A stretch of 41,722 bases of DNA from Clostridium fallax. Its GTDB lineage: Bacteria; Bacillota; Clostridia; Clostridiales; Clostridiaceae. Position 1 is the stretch's first letter; each line of letters starts with the position of its first letter. Below are positions 8,494-16,211 of the stretch, piece by piece. Location of the stretch: positions 1 to 41,722 of the forward strand of contig NZ_FQVM01000022.1 of assembly GCF_900129365.1 (NCBI RefSeq). The letters are read 5' to 3'. The notes under the pieces were generated by a model. It was not told where the DNA came from. It did not search any database and saw nothing but the letters and a program-made list of their open reading frames with translations. The translations under genes were made by a program, and so were the position numbers.

Positions 8494-10950
8494 TTATTTT
8501 CCTAAATAGTATTTTTTAAGTATAACAGCTCTTATGGATTCATATTTAATTGTATCTGGAAGTTTTCTTTTTATATCACTAATTTTTTCATATCCTATTT
8601 TCTCACAAACCTCTATAATGACTTTTTCTTCATTTTCATTATAAAGACTATCTAAAGGTAAATTAATAGAAAACTCTTCTCCTGACTTTATGAAATCTGT
8701 AACATAGCCTAATATAGTAGAAACTGAAACCTCAACTTCCCTTGAAGTATCTTCTAAAGTTTTTCCTTCCTTTAACATATCTAAAGATAGCTCTTCATTA
8801 CTTCTTCCATCTCCGTCTATTATTAGTTTTCTTCTTTTCTTTTCTTCCCAATTTATACTTAGTTTTTTTTCCTCAACATAATTTCTTATTATATTTATTA
8901 TATTTTCTCCATATTTATCTATTTTCTTTGGTCCTATTCCAGATATATCTTTTAAATCTTCTATTTTAGTTGGATATCTTCCACTTAGTTCTTTTAATGT
9001 ATTTTTAGATAATATCATCTGTGGAAGTACCTTTTCCTTCTTTGCAAAATTAATTCTTAATTCATTAAGTTTTGTAAAAAGCTCTAAATCTGTTGTAACT
9101 TCAAAGGGAATACTTAAATCTTCTTTACCTTCTTCATATTTAAGTAAATTTGTATTTTCTATATTTATGTTATTTTCTTTTATATAGGATTTAATTATTT
9201 TTTCAAAGTTTTCTCCATATCTTTCATATTTTATTTCTCCAACTCCTGGTATTAAAAGCATTTCTTTTTTATTTATTGGATATTTTATACTCATAGTCTT
9301 TAAAGAACTATCACTAAATATCATATATGGAGGTATTCCCTCTTCACTTGCAATATTGTGTCTTAATTCTTTTAATAAAATAAATAATTTATTATCTTCC
9401 CTAGCTTTTCTTTCCATTTTAAATTCTTTAAATTTTACCTTTTCCTCTCCCTTTAACACCTTTGTAGAACGATTATTTAAAGATAATACTGGATAATCTC
9501 CTTCAATGAGATCTATATATCCATGAGAAATTAATGTATTTATAAAATTCTTTAATTTTTCTTGAGAATAGTCTTTCATAAGTCCGTAGGTTGTAATTTC
9601 ATCTAGATGATACTGAAGAACCTTTTTGTTTTTAGATCCTCTAAGAACATCTATAAGCATTGTTGTTCCAAAGGGTCTTTTCATTCTATATATACAGGAT
9701 AAAACCTTTTGTGAATCTAAGGTTTTATCTACTATATCTCCTTCATTTAAACAATTGCTGCAATTATTACAGTCTTTATTATAAGTTTCACCAAAGTAAT
9801 TTAATATGTATTTTCTGTAACAGTCATTACTATAAACAAAATCTACCATTTGTTGAAGCTTTTTATATTGGCTATTCTTTCTTTCATAATTTTCAACACT
9901 TATATCTATTAAATACTTTTGTATATGAATATCTCCCGGTGCAAATAATAATATACATTCACTTTTTTCTCCGTCTCTTCCTGCTCTACCTATTTCTTGA
10001 TAATAACTTTCTATATTTTTAGGCATATTATAATTTATTACATATCTTATATTAGATTTATCTATTCCCATACCAAAGGCATTAGTAGCTACCATAATAT
10101 TTGTTTTATCGTGAATAAAATTCTCTTGATTTTCTTCTCTTTCTTTATCTGACAAACCACCATGGTATCTTCCTACTGAATATTCTTTTTTCTTTAAAAA
10201 TTCATATATATTATCTACTTCTTTTCTTGTGGCAGCATATATTATGCCACAATTCATTTTATTATCTTCTATATAATTTAATAAATATTTCTTTTTATTT
10301 TCAGATTTTATTATATTAATAGATAGATTTTCTCTATCAAATCCAGTTATAAACACTTTAGGTTCTTTAAGCCTTAGTAAGGTTATAATATCTTCTCTAA
10401 CTTCTTTAGATGCGGTAGCTGTAAAAGCTGTTATTATTGGCCTTTTTTCTAAACTATCTATAAAAGTACTTATCTTTCTATAACTTGTTCTAAAATCATG
10501 ACCCCATTGGGATATACAATGTGCCTCATCTATTGCGATTTGACTTATATTTAAATTCTTTATGCACTGACAAAAATCAAAAGACTCTAGCCTTTCTGGA
10601 GCTATATATATTATTTTATATTTATTATTTTTAATTTCTTCTATAATTCTAATAAACTCATTATTACTTAAAGAACTATTTATAAATGCTCCCTCTATTC
10701 CCATAGTTTTTATGTTATCTACCTGATCTTTCATAAGAGAAATCAAAGGAGAAATTACTATGGTAACACCATCTAGAATAAGTGAAGGAATCTGATAGCA
10801 AATAGATTTCCCTCCTCCTGTAGGCATTACCCCTAATACGTCACTTTTATTTAATATTGAATTTATTATATCTTCTTGACCTTTTCTAAAGGTTTTATAT
10901 CCATAATATTTTTGTAAAATTTCTAAAGCTTTTTTATCCAATAGTTCCAA
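8494..10950 (-). CDS. recQ: ATP-dependent DNA helicase RecQ
   Basis: 818 residues, somewhat longer than a typical RecQ. The 3'-5' helicase core has Walker A PTGGGKS (43-49), I-D-E-A-H (140-144) followed by CISQWGHDFR, and motif VI YYQEIGRAGRDG. A Cys cluster (C..CNNCSNC, about 375-400) forms the RecQ zinc site. Two HRDC domains follow in tandem (about 520-590 and 625-695, each with a GIGPKK- or GVGEIK-like turn). A C-terminal helix-turn-helix/RQC-like region ends the protein. It unwinds recombination and replication intermediates. The two paralogous unknown genes end 152 bases upstream on the same strand without an obvious terminator. Confidence 0.95.
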   Translation of the reverse strand: MELLDKKALEILQKYYGYKTFRKGQEDIINSILNKSDVLGVMPTGGGKSICYQIPSLILDGVTIVISPLISLMKDQVDNIKTMGIEGAFINSSLSNNEFIRIIEEIKNNKYKIIYIAPERLESFDFCQCIKNLNISQIAIDEAHCISQWGHDFRTSYRKISTFIDSLEKRPIITAFTATASKEVREDIITLLRLKEPKVFITGFDRENLSINIIKSENKKKYLLNYIEDNKMNCGIIYAATRKEVDNIYEFLKKKEYSVGRYHGGLSDKEREENQENFIHDKTNIMVATNAFGMGIDKSNIRYVINYNMPKNIESYYQEIGRAGRDGEKSECILLFAPGDIHIQKYLIDISVENYERKNSQYKKLQQMVDFVYSNDCYRKYILNYFGETYNKDCNNCSNCLNEGDIVDKTLDSQKVLSCIYRMKRPFGTTMLIDVLRGSKNKKVLQYHLDEITTYGLMKDYSQEKLKNFINTLISHGYIDLIEGDYPVLSLNNRSTKVLKGEEKVKFKEFKMERKAREDNKLFILLKELRHNIASEEGIPPYMIFSDSSLKTMSIKYPINKKEMLLIPGVGEIKYERYGENFEKIIKSYIKENNINIENTNLLKYEEGKEDLSIPFEVTTDLELFTKLNELRINFAKKEKVLPQMILSKNTLKELSGRYPTKIEDLKDISGIGPKKIDKYGENIINIIRNYVEEKKLSINWEEKKRRKLIIDGDGRSNEELSLDMLKEGKTLEDTSREVEVSVSTILGYVTDFIKSGEEFSINLPLDSLYNENEEKVIIEVCEKIGYEKISDIKRKLPDTIKYESIRAVILKKYYLGK

Positions 10951-11101
10951 CTCCTATATTCTATATATTACATATATTTAATTATATCATTTATATTAAA
11001 GTTAATTTTAATATTCATAAGTATTAGATTAATTAAATTTCTCTTCTGTTTCATTATAGACTATAAATCTTAATGTTATACGAACTTTTGTTCTTTTTCT
11101 T

Positions 11102-11545
11102 TTAAATTAAAGTTTCTTCACTTTCACTAACTCTTAAAAGTTCTTCTATTGCCTCTAGCCTCATATTTCCTGCAATTATATTTAATAAAGAACTATTAAA
11201 TATTTTTTCATAAGGAGTAATAGAATCCCTTGAAATTCCTGAATTTATTTCATCTCTTTGTTCTATTAAAGATCTTTCTGCAACTATTGCAAAAATATAA
11301 ATAGCAAGAAGAGAAAGAGTTGAAGCTTTATATGCAGTTTCTGCTGGTTTTACTGTTACAGGCACACCTGCTTTTTTTTCATAAATTTTTTGTTTATCTT
11401 CCTTTGCAGATCTAATAGAAATTAAATTAGCTAAAATAAATATATTTGATCCTAAAATTTGAATATTGGCTAAATCTAAATTTAAATTATCTATAAAATC
11501 TTTAATTTCTTTTGGAATAGTAAAATCGCTATTATTCTTATTCAT
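11102..11545 (-). CDS. Conserved protein of unknown function (tandem paralog A)
   Basis: 147 residues, not recognised. It is a diverged paralog of the next gene upstream: both share LxLA-x-x-x-ILGS, a lysine-rich DKxKxY stretch, PAE followed by a hydrophobic helix with AIVAERSLIEQRDE, PYEKIxN, ANM/GNM-R and a C-terminal EETLI. It is mostly predicted helical, and the central hydrophobic helix is short for a confident membrane span. There are no cysteines and no signal peptide. The start follows AAGGTAG. The pair probably forms an operon and may run into recQ. Function cannot be assigned. Confidence 0.7.
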   Translation of the reverse strand: MNKNNSDFTIPKEIKDFIDNLNLDLANIQILGSNIFILANLISIRSAKEDKQKIYEKKAGVPVTVKPAETAYKASTLSLLAIYIFAIVAERSLIEQRDEINSGISRDSITPYEKIFNSSLLNIIAGNMRLEAIEELLRVSESEETLI

Positions 11546-11606
11546 CTATTCACTACCTTATAAATTTAATAAGTTTTCATAAATTAATCTATTACTATAA
11601 TTTTAT

Positions 11607-12038
11607 TTAAAGAAAAGTTTCTTCATTCTTATTAAACTGGCAAATTTTTCTTAGGGCATCTACTCTAACCATATTGGCTAAAACGCTTGCAATATATCCA
11701 TTAACAATATCCTCATAAGGTTTTATAGGTTCCTTTGAATCTGATATAATATTTTCATTTCTTTTTTCTTCTAATCTTTTTATTGCTATAACTGCTAAAA
11801 TACATAAACCTTCTAAAATGATTCTTTCTCCGTAATAAAGTATCTCTGCTGGCTCCAAATTATCTCCTATATCCTCTCCATAAGTTTTTTCTTTATCTAC
11901 ATTAGCTGCTTTTATAAACTTTAAATATCCTGCAACTAAAAATGTAGATCCTAATATTTCTCCATCTGCTAAATCTATATCTAAAGCCTTTTTATAATCT
12001 TCAAAATAATTATCATTATTATCTTCCTTATTACTCAA
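11607..12038 (-). CDS. Conserved protein of unknown function (tandem paralog B)
   Basis: 143 residues from a TTG start that follows AGAGGTG at 6 bases. No better ATG is available near that site. It aligns end to end with the downstream gene: LDIDLADGEILGS, DKEKTYGE, LEPAEILYYGE, LCILAVIAIKRLEEKRNE, PIKPYEDIVNG, VLANMVRVDAL and EETFL. The acidic N-terminus (MSNKEDNNDNYFED) is specific to this copy. It lies just beyond the sortase terminator, so it should have its own promoter. The function is unknown. Confidence 0.7.
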   Translation of the reverse strand: MSNKEDNNDNYFEDYKKALDIDLADGEILGSTFLVAGYLKFIKAANVDKEKTYGEDIGDNLEPAEILYYGERIILEGLCILAVIAIKRLEEKRNENIISDSKEPIKPYEDIVNGYIASVLANMVRVDALRKICQFNKNEETFL

Positions 12039-12085
12039 AAAATCACCTCTTTATAATAAATAATATATTCTATTAAATAATAAAT

Positions 12086-12131
12086 GACTGTGTAATATGA
12101 ATATTTTTAATAAAATTCAAATTACACAGTC
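12086..12131 (-). terminator. Terminator of the heme-uptake operon
   Basis: GACTGTGTAAT (12086-12096) pairs with ATTACACAGTC (12121-12131). An inner TGAAT/ATTCA helix extends the stem after one mismatch. It lies 22 bases after the sortase stop on the - strand. Confidence 0.75.
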
Positions 12132-12152
12132 TCTATATTTTTATTATAAAAT

Positions 12153-12767
12153 TTAAAGATTTTCTTCAATTTTACCCTTTACTATAAGTCTCTTTTCTCC
12201 TCTACTGCTACAGGTAACAATAGTTATTTCCTTTTCTTCATCCTTTTGATTTAAAACACTAACTTCCTTTGGCTCAACAATAAATTTATCCTTTATTATA
12301 TAATTAAATTCTTTATTTCTTGTAGTTATTTTTATTATATCCCCATTATTTACCTTATAAAGTTTATTAAATATTTCATTATAAACAAAGCTACTGTGAC
12401 CAGCTAAAACAAAATTTCCATTTTCTCCTGCCATTGCAGTATCTGGCATATGCCCTATGTAGTACTTTAATTGTTCATTTTCAACACCTTCTACAATAAC
12501 AGACTTTAAATCAATTGAAGGTATTTCTATTAAAGCTATTTCATCTCCTAAATTCCCTTTTTTAACATATGTTTTAAAATTCTTTGATTTATCTTTATCT
12601 ACTTTTTTATTGTTTTCTTCTTTAATTTCTGATAAATTAATTTCATTGTTAAATTTTTCTATAGCCTTTAATTCTTTATTTTTAGAATTAATTTTAAGTG
12701 CAACACCGCTTACAATTAATACAATTCCTAATATAAGTAATAATAAAGGTATAATTTTTCTTTTCAT
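12153..12767 (-). CDS. Class D-like sortase
   Basis: 204 residues. It has an N-terminal membrane anchor (about 4-26), a charged linker and then the sortase barrel with His124 in LAGHSSF, Cys186 in ITIVTCSS and Arg193 in KRLIVKG, a complete His-Cys-Arg active site. The GENGNFVLAGH and TIVTC strings fit class D better than class B. Sortases cleave LPxTG signals and join the protein to the cell wall. Two LPKTG proteins are encoded upstream in the same locus and an IPKTG protein in the next transcription unit, so these are the likely substrates. It lies 25 bases after the ATPase gene and is last before a terminator. Confidence 0.88.
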   Translation of the reverse strand: MKRKIIPLLLLILGIVLIVSGVALKINSKNKELKAIEKFNNEINLSEIKEENNKKVDKDKSKNFKTYVKKGNLGDEIALIEIPSIDLKSVIVEGVENEQLKYYIGHMPDTAMAGENGNFVLAGHSSFVYNEIFNKLYKVNNGDIIKITTRNKEFNYIIKDKFIVEPKEVSVLNQKDEEKEITIVTCSSRGEKRLIVKGKIEENL

Positions 12768-12792
12768 ATATTTATTGCTCCTTAAAGTAAAG

Positions 12793-13584
12793 TTACAAAC
12801 TAAAATTTTTATAAACCTTTTTAGGTATTAAAATCATTTTTTCTCCAAATTGATTTTTAAGTATGTCCATATCTACATTATAAACTTTTCTTATTAGTTC
12901 TTTGTCTAAAATTTCCTCTGGCTTTCCTTGTGCTTCTATTTTTCCATCTTTTAAAACTAAAACCTTATTGCTATATTTAGCTGCCTGATTTAAATCATGA
13001 AGAACCATAACTACTGTTAAATTTAATTTATCATTTAATTCTTTTACAAGTTCTAATATTTCTATTTGATTATTTATATCTAAGTAAGTTGTAGGTTCAT
13101 CTAATAAAAGCACCTTAGGCTTTTGAGCTAAAGCCATAGCTATCCAAGCCCTCTGCCTTTCGCCACCGGATATATTAGCTATCTTTTCATTTTCCATAGC
13201 TTTAAGATTTGTTTTTTCTATAGCCCAACTTACTATTTCCTCATCTTCTTTATTTAAAGATTCAAACCATGTTTTATGTGGATTTCTTCCAAAGGAAACT
13301 ATCTTTCTTATAGTCATATCCTTTGGAGCTGAATTATGTTGAGAAAGGCAGGCCATTTCTTTTGCTATATCTTTATTATTCATTTGCCAAAGTAATTTTC
13401 CATCTAAATAAACAGTTCCATCCATAGGTTTTAAAAGCCTTCCTACAGCCTTTAAAACTGTAGATTTTCCAGAACCATTGGGGCCTATTATTGTAAGTAA
13501 TTCTCCTTTTTTTATATGTAAACTAAAATCTTTTACTATTACTTTATCGTTATATCCTATTTTAAAATCATTTATTTTAAGCAT
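12793..13584 (-). CDS. Heme/iron ABC transporter ATP-binding protein (FepC/HmuV type)
   Basis: 263 residues. Walker A is GPNGSGKST (34-42), the Q-loop is LSQH, the signature ISGGERQRAW lies near 136-146, Walker B is VLLLDEPTTYLD and the switch histidine is in VMVLHDLNQA. It powers import by the FecCD-type permease encoded just upstream. Its start overlaps the permease stop by 8 bases, indicating translational coupling, and GGAGG lies 10 bases before the ATG. By context the cargo is heme. Confidence 0.93.
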   Translation of the reverse strand: MLKINDFKIGYNDKVIVKDFSLHIKKGELLTIIGPNGSGKSTVLKAVGRLLKPMDGTVYLDGKLLWQMNNKDIAKEMACLSQHNSAPKDMTIRKIVSFGRNPHKTWFESLNKEDEEIVSWAIEKTNLKAMENEKIANISGGERQRAWIAMALAQKPKVLLLDEPTTYLDINNQIEILELVKELNDKLNLTVVMVLHDLNQAAKYSNKVLVLKDGKIEAQGKPEEILDKELIRKVYNVDMDILKNQFGEKMILIPKKVYKNFSL

Positions 13585-14584
13585 TCTTATTGCGCCTCCT
13601 TAATAAGAATAGGAAAAATGGTCCTCCTATCATAGACATTAAAACACCTACTGGAAGTTCTATTGGTCTTGCTATAAATCTAGCCATAGTATCTGCAATA
13701 AGAAGTAATATTCCTCCAAGAGTTGCACTCATTGGTATTAAATACTTATAATCATAGCCTAAAATAAGTCTACAAATATGAGGAACTATAAGTCCTATAA
13801 ATCCTATAACTCCAACAATAGAAGTACTTATACCTGCTAAAAAAACTGCCACTAAAGATATTAATACTCTAGTTTTATTTACATTTATTCCTAAGTTAGT
13901 TGCCACATCATCTCCTAAAGCTAAAATATTAGCTCCCTTTGCACAAAATAAAGCTAAGATAATACCAACTATACTATAAGGGACAAGATACTTTACATCA
14001 TTCCACCCTTTATAAGCTATACTTCCATTTATCCAAAGGAGAATTCCTTGTATTTTATCACTATTTAATATAGATAACAATGAAGTTAATCCAAGAAAAA
14101 TAGCATTTACTGCAACACCAGCTAAAATTATTCTCATTGAATTTAATCCATTATCCCAAGAAAGAGCAAATACCATTATACAAGCTACTATAGCACCTAA
14201 AAAGGCACAAAAAGGTAAAAATTTATTTAATGTTGGTACATATATCATTATAATTATTGCAACTAAGCTAGCTCCTGAAGAAACTCCTGTAATTCCTGGA
14301 TCTGCTAAAGGATTTTTCATAACAGATTGAAGAAGAGCTCCTGACATTGATAAACTGGCTCCTACAAATACTGCAATAATTATTCTAGGTAATCTCATAT
14401 TCATTATGATGCTTTCATTTATCTCATTACCATTACCTAAAAAAGTATCTATTATATCTTTTATAGGTATAGAAACACTACCAATGCCAATAGTTACAAT
14501 CACTAAAGCTGCTAATATTACTAAAGATATTAAAATTATTAATATCTTACTCTTATCACTTATATTCTTCATTTTATTTACCAT
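13577..14584 (-). CDS. Heme ABC transporter permease (FecCD/BtuC family, IsdF-like)
   Basis: 335 residues with about 9-10 membrane spans, typical of FecCD permeases. Family landmarks include NMRLPRIIIAVFVGASLSMSG near the first third and the coupling/translocation segment VGVIGFIGLIVPHICRL near the C-terminal third. It forms the channel for heme delivered by the lipoprotein. No good Shine-Dalgarno precedes either ATG (14584 or 14572). The upstream stop is only 5 bases away, so translation is probably coupled to the lipoprotein gene. Confidence 0.92.
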   Translation of the reverse strand: MVNKMKNISDKSKILIILISLVILAALVIVTIGIGSVSIPIKDIIDTFLGNGNEINESIIMNMRLPRIIIAVFVGASLSMSGALLQSVMKNPLADPGITGVSSGASLVAIIIMIYVPTLNKFLPFCAFLGAIVACIMVFALSWDNGLNSMRIILAGVAVNAIFLGLTSLLSILNSDKIQGILLWINGSIAYKGWNDVKYLVPYSIVGIILALFCAKGANILALGDDVATNLGINVNKTRVLISLVAVFLAGISTSIVGVIGFIGLIVPHICRLILGYDYKYLIPMSATLGGILLLIADTMARFIARPIELPVGVLMSMIGGPFFLFLLRRRNKNA

Positions 14585-14589
14585 CTAAA

Positions 14590-15468
14590 TTATTCATATA
14601 AATATTCCTTCATTTTTTGAAGAGAATCTGATATTTTTATATCTCCAGTAACTCCAAAATATTTAGGATCTAAATCATAAATTTTATTGTTTTTTACAGC
14701 TTTAAATTTTTGCCATTGACTATTAGTTTTAAATTCTTCATTAACTTGTTTTTTTGCTTCATCTATATATCCATGATACATTCTAAAAATTATATCTGGA
14801 TTTTCATTTAAAGCAGTTTCTAGAGAAAATGGAATATATAATCCTTTAGTGTCCACTTTATCTGCAATATTTTCTCCACCTAATTTGTTGATTAAACTTC
14901 CTGCAAAGGAATTTTTAGTAGCTAACATAAAGTGTCCTGGTGCTCCAAATAAAATCATTACCTTAGCTTTTTTACTTTTATCTATAGAATCTAAGATTCC
15001 CTCTTCTCTTTTATTGATTTCAGATATTAGTTGCTCACCATTTTCTTCTTTATTAAACTTTTTTGCTACTTCTTTTATTGTATTTTTTACAGCATCATAA
15101 GAATCTAGATTACAAAACATTGTATTAATCTTTCCTTCTTTTAATCTATCTCCTATCATTTCTTCTAAAGCTCCAGAGGTTACATATATATCCGGCTTTA
15201 GAACTGTAATAGTTTCTAAATCAGGATTCATTGGAAGTCCTATTTCTTGTACATTTTTTACTTTATCTGATATTTCATATTGAGTGGTAGGTCTTCCCAC
15301 TATTGGTACATCTAATTTTGCTAGCATTTCTGCCATAGCCATACTTCCTGCAATTACTCTTTCATTTTCACTTTTCTTTTCTTCTTTAGGCTTATTATTG
15401 TTATTTCCACAAGCAACTAATCCAAAACTCATTATGGTAATCATTATTAAAGCTAAAACCTTTTTCAT
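14590..15468 (-). CDS. isdE: Heme-binding lipoprotein of ABC importer (IsdE-like)
   Basis: 292 residues. A lipoprotein signal peptide ends in LVAC with Cys20 as the lipidated residue, followed by an Asn/Lys linker and a periplasmic-binding-protein fold (PeripBP_2 type). Met80 in EIGLPMNPD and His232 in FRMYHGY occupy positions matching the axial heme ligands of S. aureus IsdE (Met78, His229), so heme is the likely cargo rather than a siderophore. It starts the importer part of the locus, following a hairpin that separates it from the NEAT genes. GGAGAAGG precedes the ATG. Confidence 0.9.
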   Translation of the reverse strand: MKKVLALIMITIMSFGLVACGNNNNKPKEEKKSENERVIAGSMAMAEMLAKLDVPIVGRPTTQYEISDKVKNVQEIGLPMNPDLETITVLKPDIYVTSGALEEMIGDRLKEGKINTMFCNLDSYDAVKNTIKEVAKKFNKEENGEQLISEINKREEGILDSIDKSKKAKVMILFGAPGHFMLATKNSFAGSLINKLGGENIADKVDTKGLYIPFSLETALNENPDIIFRMYHGYIDEAKKQVNEEFKTNSQWQKFKAVKNNKIYDLDPKYFGVTGDIKISDSLQKMKEYLYE

Positions 15469-15497
15469 CTTACCTTCTCCAATCTTTCATAAACAAA

Positions 15498-15534
15498 CTC
15501 TATTTTAAGGAATCTTAATTTCCTTAAAATAGAG
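15498..15534 (-). terminator. Intra-operon hairpin between NEAT and importer genes
   Basis: A perfect 15-bp stem CTCTATTTTAAGGAA (15498-15512) with its complement (15520-15534) and a 7-base loop, followed on the - strand by TTTGTTTATG. It starts 11 bases after the small NEAT stop and ends 30 bases before the lipoprotein gene. It could be a partial terminator or a 3'-end stabiliser. No separate promoter fits easily in the 76-base gap. Confidence 0.65.
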
Positions 15535-15544
15535 CTTAAATTAA

Positions 15545-16210
15545 TTATTTATCTTTTTTATTCCAAAAAGCTAGTCCTAAAACTCCACTTATTGCACCTA
15601 GTGCAGGTAAATGCCCTTGTGTTATTGGAAATCCTGTTTTAGGTAGTTCCCCTTCTTTTTTAGCTTTACTATTACTATTTGTAGTATCGCTCTTTCTTTC
15701 TGATTTTTCTTTTCCTACTGCTTCAATATCATTTTGTGGAACTACTCTAAAAGCTACTCTAGCATCTCCCATAGGTACTACATTCATTTTAAATACCATT
15801 TGAGTTTTAGGATTAGGCATTTTAAATGTTAAAATCCCAGCCTCTTCATTTTCTTTTTTAGTATCATAGCTTACTTCTTCATTATCAATAAATATTTGAA
15901 TATTTTTCATCCAATCTAGTCTTGTTATATGTACACTTCCATATATAGTACCATCTTTAACATCTAAATCTATCTTTTGACCTATATATTGTCCTGCCAT
16001 TGATAAGTCATTATCTTTTTCCTTTAAAACTTGAATAGATTCAGTATATTTTCCATCTTTTAATACATCATTTTCTGCCAATAATTTAGTACTTTCTATC
16101 TTAATATTAGAAATATTATCTAAATTTTTAGCTAAAGCATTAGTTGATGGAATAATAATTGCTCCTAATAAAGCTGCTGCTGCTAAACCACTTAAAAAAC
16201 CCTTTTTCAC
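15545..16210 (-). CDS. Small wall-anchored NEAT-domain heme protein
   Basis: 221 residues from a GTG start with GAGG suitably placed, one base after the stop of the giant NEAT gene. It has a signal peptide (about 1-27, ALA-type cleavage), one NEAT domain (about 50-165; DLSMAGQY helix, LDWMKN, PMGDARVAFRV), a charged linker, then LPKTG, a hydrophobic segment and NKKDK. NEAT domains bind heme or hemoproteins, and the LPKTG signal anchors this one to peptidoglycan. As in the large protein, the canonical Tyr-x3-Tyr ligands are absent and Met takes nearby positions. It may be the wall relay between the giant receptor and the lipoprotein. Confidence 0.9.
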   Translation of the reverse strand: MKKGFLSGLAAAALLGAIIIPSTNALAKNLDNISNIKIESTKLLAENDVLKDGKYTESIQVLKEKDNDLSMAGQYIGQKIDLDVKDGTIYGSVHITRLDWMKNIQIFIDNEEVSYDTKKENEEAGILTFKMPNPKTQMVFKMNVVPMGDARVAFRVVPQNDIEAVGKEKSERKSDTTNSNSKAKKEGELPKTGFPITQGHLPALGAISGVLGLAFWNKKDK

Positions 16211-16211
16211 C

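Noticed and set aside
8742..10022. Two hydrophobic + strand frames opposite recQ
   Set aside because: Phe/Leu/Tyr-rich antisense shadows of lysine-rich coding sequence.
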